Of a stretch of DNA of 64,000 bases, positions 56,641 to 64,000 are shown in pieces. Source of the DNA: Earliella scabrosa (Eukaryota > Basidiomycota > Agaricomycetes > Polyporales > Polyporaceae); assembly GCA_022605405.1 (NCBI GenBank), contig JABYQQ010000007.1:1426001-1490000 (forward strand). The letters are read 5' to 3'. Made by a program: the position numbers and the translations under genes. The notes beneath the pieces were generated by a model, which saw nothing but the letters and a program-made list of their open reading frames with translations, was not told where the DNA came from and ran no database searches. Every line of letters starts with the position of its first letter. Within the stretch, counting starts at the first letter, position 1.

Positions 56641-59600
56641 CTATTCAGCGGACGACATCGACTGGTCCATGCCGTTGTACGGATACGTGAGCGTGTGCGG
56701 CGCCATCTTCGGCGAGACCATCTCGAACTGAGACTCGTCGAAGCTCGGTCGGCTGTCATACGAGTCGTTCGACGTCCGCGGGACGGAGAGCGCGCCGTTC
56801 CGCGGTGGAGACGCCATAAGCCGTGAGGGTGCACGAGACGATGACGAGTCGGTCGAGGAGATGCTGGGCTGATGTGCGCGCATCCGTGCGCTGGCGTTGG
56901 ACAGCTGCGACTGTCGGCTCGCTGAGCGTGAGGTCGTCCCAGAGAGGTGGTCAGGCAGTGGCGGGCTCCGCGGAATGTCGACGAGGGTCATGGTCGAAGA
57001 CACGCCTGACGCGCGCTTCATCACTGACGACAGCTCCACTACGCTGCCCTTGCGCCTCCGAGTTTCCAGCGGCTGCGTCTCGTTGCTGGAGCGCGGCATG
57101 GATATCGACGAATTCGAGGAGTGGTTTGATCCGCTGACGGACTGCTTGAATCCCTTAAGGATGGACTTTCGTACGTTTCCCTTCTCTGGCTGCGCAGGTA
57201 CCGGAGGTGCCGACGCTGGCAAGGGCGGGGTCATAGCAGGGGCTACACCAGGTGAAGGTGTCCGTGAGATCGGCGGGTGAATGGGGTACGGGGACTCTTG
57301 GTTCCAATGCAGCTGTGTCTGCTTCCGTTGCGGCATGAGCATCGCAGGTGCGGGTGCGGACCGCGGCTGCTCGGGGAGAGGCGACCTTGACGACGTCCTT
57401 GACATACGCTTGCCAGACGGAGGAGCATTCACCGCGGGGGCAGAGTTGGGGGACGTACGGCCCGACTCGGGCAGCGCTGGCGAGCTCGAGCCAGACACGG
57501 ATGCCTTGTTCGTGCGTCGCCACAGGTTCTTGATGCTCTTCACGCTCATTATCGAGTTCGTGTTCTGCTTAGCGACCCCTTTCCCGTCTTCCGAGGCTAG
57601 CGAGTCAATCGAGAATCGGCTTGATGGCGCGCCCGACAAGTGGCGGCTACTGTGACTCTGGCGGAGGGCAGAACCCTTCTTTACAAAACCGGGGTCCTCT
57701 TGCCTCGGGGGCGGCACATCGGGGTCCGATGGGAAGCGGCCGAAAGGATCGGGCGACAACGGGATCACGGGCGAATCTTGACCTCCGTTGCGGAAACGTG
57801 GGGGAGCGACAAGTGGCGGATACAACGCGTCCTGTTCCTCCTCCAGTTCACGCTTGCGAGCAAGCGACTCGTCGGACATGCCATCCCCATCGCTGAACCG
57901 CTGTTGTTGGAATGGCGATTTGGGCAGGTCTGTTGAGATACCATTGAAGGCTATGCGAGGTGGAGAGGGCGGGCCATTCGGTGTCTCATGCTCAGGTGCT
58001 GCAGAGCCGGCGTTGTTCAGCATGGAATATGGCACAGCGGGCCACGAAGCGCCTGCCGGCGGAGGTCTACGTAAAGTCTCAGTACTGGTATATAGGGATC
58101 ACTGGTATCATACTACAAACCCTGGTTGGGGAGAAGGTCTAGGCGACGGACCGGTACTGCCCATGCCATCCCAGTTGGGCGGCGGGGTCAGGCTGGCGAT
58201 GGAAGGCATACCCGTTGGCGTCTCGGCAGTGAGGTCTTCGATAGCCAGCTTGCGAGGTGAGAATTGAGCCAAGTTCTATGTTGACAGTACGGTCAGCGAA
58301 GAAAATAGACGCTGGACACAGAAGCGGGACACTCACCCGCTCAATCTCATCCAGCTTCGCCATCATGAGGACCTGGCTCTTCCGGCGATCATCCGGATCA
58401 TTCTCGTCGTACTGGAAGAGATGCTCAGTGGCTGTACAAATAACATAGATCAAACCACATAAGTAGATCCGTACCTCCATAGAGGGGTCGAGTCCGAGGT
58501 TGAGTTCATCGAAGAACACGCCGTCGCGCCTCTCCTCCAGCGGACTGCGCTTTGTAGGCCTGTGGGTGGTTTCGCCATCCGACGCCTCGCTTGTGAACTC
58601 GCTGGTGGACGGTGTTGCTGAAGTCAGATACGCCAAGCCGTTCTCGTCTAGAGCGGCAGAATTGACAGCACTTGGAAGAGACGGCGCGAGGTCGAGGGCG
58701 GGTGGGATGTGTTTCCTTGACAGGCCAGACCCTTGAGATCCACTACGTCCGCGATTATTCGGCGGTGAGCTAGGAATCGTAACGGACAGCCGTGGACGGG
58801 AGTTCCTCTTCAGCAGATCCGCAACCTCGTCCATATCGTCCCCGAATTGTCTCTCGTCGCTGTCCTCAGCAGGATCGGGAAGGGCAGACATGCCAGCCCC
58901 GTCGAGAGCAAGATCGACGACGTTGGGATTCTTCGCTTTCTTCTGGTGGAGGAGTTGTGATTCAGCACGAATGTCCGCCCAGGTCTCAGCATCCGTGCCG
59001 AACACGTCCGCCAACGGATCACCACTTACGGTCCCTTTCCCAAACTTCGCAGTCGCATCCTCGTCGTCCTCCTCGTCCGAGTCAGGCAACTGTGCGTAGC
59101 CGTCATCCTCGCCCGGACCAAGCAACCTGCCGTTCTTGTTCCGAAGGTGCAAGGGAGTGCTCGCTTCAGCCTGCAGCCGCCCAACGAGACGCAGCTCGAG
59201 TGCCGGTCTCCTCTCCGCATCCTCTTCCTCGCCGTCCAACCCTGACTCGTCTCCAGCTCTCGAACCGGCCCTCAACCGGGTCCCCAACCGACTCTCCGCG
59301 CGCTTCGCATGCTGAGCGCGCCTCGTCTTCTTCCACCTCCCGTACCATGTCGCCTTCCGCTTGTCAATATCAAACTCCACCTTTGCCAGAATGGGAATGA
59401 GCGCCGAAGATGTCAACCCTGGGAGCGGAATTTCGCCGTCTGATACAGAGGTAGCGGAGTCTGGAGAGTCAAGACCCGAGCGCGATGAGATTGCGGAGTG
59501 CGAGGCCGTCGTGGATGGGGAAGGCGTAGTAAGGCGCGGGGGCTCCGTCCGCATGGGGGAGAGGAGAGGTCGCAATGGACTCGGATTTGACATGACATCC

Positions 59601-60328
59601 TGGAGCAGTGAAGGGGAAGACTGGGTGGCCGCGCTTCCGAATCCTAACCCGTGAGTCCTTACGGCGGACAGTGGTGGTTCGTCGCGTTCAGCCTTGAGGA
59701 CACGCACCCATATGTGTCTCCAGATGTCGTCCGAAATCCTCGGGCCGGGTTCCCCATCCTCCTCGGACATGTTGCCCGTTCTCATGCTCGCATTGGCCGC
59801 GGGGGACGAGTTGATGAGATACAACACCAAGCCTACCGTGCTGGGAAGCGCGTATTCCTTGGCAATGGCGTGCAGTTGACTTTGAAGCGTCGGATAGACT
59901 GGAATCAATATCCCGCGTCGAAACTGCGAATGGTAGCCAGAGGCCGTAGGAGGTGGCGGGAGGAGCTCATTCTCATGAGTGTAATCAGACTCATGAGGGA
60001 GGTGAGAGGGGGGAATGACGTGGAGGAGATACTTGGAGGACTGAGGGGCAGGCGTGTAGGTGTGCGCAGATGAGCCTATTGAGGGAGTAGGCGAACGTCG
60101 GAAGTCGAAAGAGGGGGATACAGCAGAAGTGGGCACAATAGGTGAAGGAGCATAAGACGATGCCGGAGACGCGAGAGCATGAATGATGGGGACGGGCGTG
60201 GATACACCGAGCGCGTTTGCGAGCTTTGCTAGTCGATGAGGGGGTAAAGGAGCGCGAGGGGGTGCCCATGTGGGGGGAGAAAGAGCCGACTCTGGAGAGT
60301 CGACGTTCTCGGGCGAAGAGGCAGGCAT
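56641..60328 (-). CDS. Large Ser/Pro-rich protein, function unknown
   Basis: Exons: 60328-58475, 58411-58337, 58275-58121 and 58066-56641; 1169 residues. The first intron (63 bp) keeps frame, so a read-through would insert a hydrophobic VRIYLCGLIYVIC stretch that is surely intronic. Most of the chain is disordered and rich in Ser, Pro and Arg, with SP/TP sites suggesting kinase control. Three ordered-looking islands exist: YHSQFRRGILIPVYPTLQSQ with STVGLVLYLI (about 130-170), VLMMAKLDEIERNLAQFSPRKLAIEDLTAETP (about 630-660), and SIMSVKSIKNLWRRTN (about 860). An upstream in-frame ATG at 60445 would add 39 residues. I recognise no family; a scaffold role is only a guess. Confidence 0.75.
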
Positions 60329-61339
60329 GTCGGACGTCGAGGGGGTCGTGTTGGGAGGACGGTAGAAAGGGGAGGAATGTGGATCACTGTCAACGCATCT
60401 GCTGCACCTGCGAACTCTGTGGATGCCGAGGACAGGGACAGACATGGATGAGCGGACAAAAGTTGGATGCGTGGCAAGGACATGGGCGGACTCACCGAGC
60501 GGCCTTGGGACACTCTCCGGACAGCGACGAAGAGACGGGCGCGCGGGAGGTGGTCGGAGCAGGGAGGCGAGGGACAGAGGCGGAGAAGGGAGGGCAAGGG
60601 GAACAGGGACAACTCTCCCTGATCTCTTCTCTGCTTGTTCTCATCCGTCACCCCCGCCCTTGCCCTGATTTGGGCATGAGCGTGCACCAAATTGATTCCC
60701 ACGCCCCACACGTGGCTGTCGGTCCGACACGGGCGCCCACAAGGCGTCCAAGGGTGCACACAGGTGCACAACTCATTGAAGTTCGAACTTCCTCGACCTC
60801 TTCAACCTCTTCCAGCACCTGTTGCTCTACATGTGCCCGGAGCCGCATACGGTCCACTACTGATGACATCTCCATCTTCTCTATCGCTACATATGGGCTT
60901 GAGAGCATATGCCATCGATTTTCTCAACAGATGATGCCGCTCGAGCGCATCGAGTCTGATTCCCTACAATGTCTCCTTGGCCACCACGGTGAAGTCAACC
61001 TTCCTCTTCAGTCGTCCTTCCCATCGTACCACCGCTATTGATTTGGCACATGGAAGTATCCTTTGGAGGTGCCGCACGATCTCACCATGAAGGTTTGATC
61101 GCGTTGTGACAAGCTCTCAGAACACTCCCAGTCCAGCCACCAATCGGCCTATATGGGATGCACGGACTATCTCCGAGGTCCTTCTTGCCCGGCCATTCTG
61201 GATGAAGCCGGGACGCAACTGGCAAGGCCCTCTTAAACAGCCCGCTCGCTTGTCGCTAGTGCAGATACCCAGGCTGGTCCTACTCGCCTTCCTACCGTCC
61301 TCTCCTCCCGGACAGGTCGACTCGCAAATCTAACCAGAT
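60329..61339. other. Divergent intergenic region
   Basis: About 1 kb between divergent starts (possibly 0.9 kb if the upstream ATG at 60445 is used). GA-rich from 60530 to 60610, otherwise unremarkable. No gene is supported. Confidence 0.4.
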
Positions 61340-63169
61340 ATGCTTCCACGCGACGATGAGCCCAACGATGCTGGCACCTTGAATGAGATGTACCAAGGTC
61401 TAGGGGCGGATGCCGCAGGAATCGTCAACGCGTCCTTCACTCTAACTACCATTGGCCAACTCGCCCTCCTCCTACTTGGTGCAACCATACTGCTCTCCCA
61501 TGGCGTACACAGGCGCAGTGCAGTGTTGGCGAACTTACTAGTCGTGACCTTCCTCAGCAGCATCCCTCCATATCTCCTGTATGTATTCCGTTCTCCACGA
61601 TTCTGCGAGTGACTATTTCACTGTCTCTTTCTCTAGGTTGTACGGCGCCGTCATGTGGGACAGCAACCCGCCAACTGGTCTATGTGTAACTCAAGCAGCT
61701 CTCATGGACGGGGCTGGAACAATGTGAGCGTCTTCCGCCGCGTAATCTCAATGGAGTATGCGACTCAGTAATACATCTATAAGGGTGTCTATCGCGTCAT
61801 TGGCTATGGTAATCGATATCATGGTCGCAATCCGAATCGTTGTCCCGTCGGCTTCGATGGCCAACTCAATGCAGATACTGGTAAGCCGAAGGCAACGCTC
61901 CCAAAATACTGAACGCCCACAGTCAGTCTAGTTGATCACAACTCCGTATATTGTCGTCCTCATCTTCTCTATCAGCGCCCTGGCGGTATGTCGTCTATCC
62001 AACGCGCGCCCAAAAACCCATCTGACACCGTATCTGACAGCTGGGTCTTCTCCATCCTGACGAAATCAAGCGCACGCCCAACACGCTGGCATGTTCCCTC
62101 AAGAATACAACCTTGTGCGCTTCACCGGCACCCCCTACCGGTGTCCGCCACTGTTCCTACGTTACATAGTACACTAACCGGCCTGCCCGCATCCCTCCAG
62201 TGCCATCGCGATTCAAATCGTCATCGTACTCACGCTCACGACTGCCCTCTGTCTCGAAGGTCCGTGCCTGATTCGCCGTCTGCAGGCACATACGGATACT
62301 CGCCTCAGTCCAGGCACGCCTGAACCACATGCACGCTGGCTAACATTCTCACTTCCTGCGCCGTACATTGTGCACAGCATACGCGATCCTCGATGCCTTA
62401 AGAGCCCGATACCAACTCACCGATCTACGTCGCCCCAGTCTCCTCACCACCTCCCAGGCTGTGCGTATCGTCCTCTTCACCGTCCTGCAAGCCTTTTTCC
62501 TCCTGTGAGTGAGCGCCATGACATTGTCTTCACGCTCTGCCCCCCGGGCGGGACCGTCTCCTGACGACCATTCATTCATGCCTTCGTGTCACTGTCACAG
62601 CACAAGCGCACTCGACACGTACGTGCCGTCGCCAGGCCTGCACATCGCCTCGATCTTCTACCGAGCTCTAAGTGAGTGCTTCCCGCCCGGTTACGTCTCC
62701 GCCTGTCATGCAACGCGTGCAGAGTGCTGACCGGCCGCCGGTGATCGTACAGTGCCTCTCGCAACCTCGGTCATATTCGGGCTGACAGAGGTCTGTCACT
62801 GTTGTCCATGCCTTTAAATTTCACACAAGTGCTCGCATCACCGGTGCTGACGGTCGTCATCGGACAGGATTGCCTCAGTACATGGAAGAAATGCGTCACG
62901 TTTGCCAAGTGTCGACGGACAGACAGGGCCAAGGAATCTGCAATCCCGTTCACATTCGAGATTATTGTGACACGGACAGTGGAGAAGAAACACGAATACG
63001 CACGCGCAGAGCCCATTCGCATCCCGCTTCCACCGTTAACTGTATGAACATACCCTGCCGCTTCCGGACGTTATATCCGAGTATGATTGGACACTGCGGA
63101 CAGGTGCGATGCAGGGTCGTCGCAATGCCATGTATTAAACGACTAGGTTCGTGCGGGGTGCGCGTGTAG
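61340..63169 (+). CDS. Seven-helix membrane protein (GPCR-like)
   Basis: Exons: 61340-61578, 61637-61723, 61784-61880, 61932-61985, 62041-62114, 62201-62259, 62378-62504, 62601-62671 and 62753-62790, then a last exon that is uncertain. About seven hydrophobic segments appear: TTIGQLALLLLGATILL, LLVVTFLSSIPPYLLLYGAVM, VSIASLAMVIDIMVAIRIV, YIVVLIFSISALALGLL, FAIAIQIVIVLTLTTALCL, VRIVLFTVLQAFFLLL and MPLATSVIFGLTE. This matches the many basidiomycete receptor-like seven-helix proteins. I favour a final exon from 62877 (YMEEMRHVCQVS...) to the stop at 63169, a hydrophilic cytosolic tail. An alternative exon from about 62868 in another frame ends at 63047. Ligand unknown. Confidence 0.7.
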
Positions 63170-63483
63170 GATAAAACGAGCGTGGTGGTATATGTTCGTA
63201 CGTAATGAAACAACAATGATGCCAATATGGGTTGCGGAACGTTGAGAGCAAAGTTCAGAAGTCCATGGCGAGGGGTGGGTATGCGTGAGAGATGGTTGAG
63301 GGATCGCAACCTCAGCACTCAACGGGCCAAGGTCCAAACTACTGCAATGATACTCTTCGTGTGTGTCGCAAGTCCATGCCCGAAGGGAACAACAGGAGCA
63401 CAAAAATCCAGTGTCACTAACGCGGTATGTCCGATGGTTCGCCAAGCCAAACACAATCAGTTCCTCCTGCAACACCGACGGCC
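63170..63483. other. Convergent intergenic region
   Basis: About 310 bp between convergent stops; nothing recognisable. Confidence 0.4.
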
Positions 63484-64000
63484 TTAGAGCGCGACAGCAG
63501 CACCCGCGACGACGCCCAAGGCAGCGAGTGCCAAGGGAGCAATGCGCGGGAGCGAGGCCGCACCGTTCCCGCCGTCGTTGAAGTTGGTGGGCACGGAATC
63601 ATCGCCAGAGGAAGTGCTGGCGGCGGTCTGAGACGCAGCGTCCGGGGTGCTTGATTGTGACACGGTCACTCCGAAACCAGTAGTCGATGGCCTTGGAGGA
63701 ACAGTAACGGTGGCGTCACCCTGGCTACTGTGGGGAGATGAGCATGGGGGGACAAGGAGCGTGGCGAGGACATACCTGGAACCCGAAGCAGCGGCGGAGG
63801 AGGAAGAAGAACGAGAGGTGGCTGCCGGGGAAGACGGTCCAGAAGAGGACGCAGGAGGGCCGTCGATGTGGAAGGAGGGAGTCTCGTCGTAGATATCGCC
63901 GGCGTTACTGGGAGGGTGTAAAGAACAACTCATGGAGATTCGAGGGGATGCTACTCACGTTACGTTGATGGCGCGGAGGGTATAGTCACTGCAGGCAAAG
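63484..64000 (-). CDS. Probable GPI-anchored cell-surface protein (partial)
   Basis: The gene runs off the right edge, so its N-terminus is missing. Exons seen: 64000-63959, 63907-63776 and 63727-63484. The reading is DYTLRAINVTNAGDIYDETPSFHIDGPP, then a long Ser/Ala/Thr stretch of mucin type (sites for O-mannosylation), and a C-terminus ending NGAASLPRIAPLALAALGVVAGAAVAL. A hydrophobic tail with no residues after it, preceded by small residues (NGAAS), is the hallmark of GPI-anchor addition. The 48-bp intron 63728-63775 keeps frame. The ectodomain family cannot be told. Confidence 0.7.

Noticed and set aside
58412..58474. Hydrophobic stretch in the Ser/Pro-rich protein as a membrane anchor
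   Set aside because: It is bounded by GTACGG and CTCTTCCAG, is 63 bp long and is best read as an in-frame intron.

Overview
The window is fungal nuclear DNA, most likely from an Agaricomycete (Basidiomycota). The basis is many short introns (about 44-90 bp, with GTRNGY donors and CTNAC-like branch points), compact genes on both strands, and families typical of such genomes (con-6, F-box/LRR, RNase T2, a Msc7-like aldehyde dehydrogenase, a mitochondrial isocitrate-lyase-family enzyme). I see no rRNA, tRNA or CRISPR. Exon models were built by hand; every model recognised as complete closes in frame across all its exons.

Layout. 1-9.0 kb: the tail of one CDS, then a gene-poor tract with no intact gene but a family of fold-back repeats. 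9.1-14.4 kb: an amidase and a GNAT acetyltransferase (+). 16.8-19.3 kb: a MoaA-MoaC molybdenum-cofactor gene (-). 19.6-23.1 kb: a membrane glycosyltransferase-like gene (-) head-to-head with a NIPSNAP gene (+). 23.9-30.2 kb: a forkhead factor with a His/Pro-rich region and the SSU-processome WD40 protein Utp13 (+). 30.7-34.9 kb: a DUF89/ARMT1-type phosphatase and a con-6 gene (-). 35.4-37.3 kb: an F-box/LRR protein (+). 37.9-43.2 kb: a secreted RNase T2 and a membrane-anchored aldehyde dehydrogenase (-). 43.5-46.5 kb: a RING-H2 ubiquitin ligase and a SnoaL/NTF2-fold protein (+). 46.6-50.9 kb: a Sro7/tomosyn exocytosis protein (-). 51.4-52.2 kb: a small membrane protein (+). 52.2-53.4 kb: a miniature LTR element with a 5-bp target duplication. 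53.8-56.0 kb: a mitochondrial (2-methyl)isocitrate lyase (+). 56.6-60.3 kb: a large Ser/Pro-rich protein of unknown role (-). 61.3-63.2 kb: a seven-helix membrane protein (+). 63.5-64.0 kb: the 3' part of a probable GPI-anchored surface protein gene (-).

The genes form an ordinary housekeeping/accessory mix with no metabolic cluster. The most notable signals are gene-structural. A MoaA-MoaC gene has a linking intron that, if retained, ends MoaA exactly after its C-terminal Gly-Gly, and if spliced, fuses MoaA to MoaC in frame. The aldehyde dehydrogenase has a 5-nt internal exon. RNase T2 has a 16-nt exon just after its first catalytic motif. Three introns appear to be GC-AG. The mini-LTR element carries two telomere-like units in each LTR.
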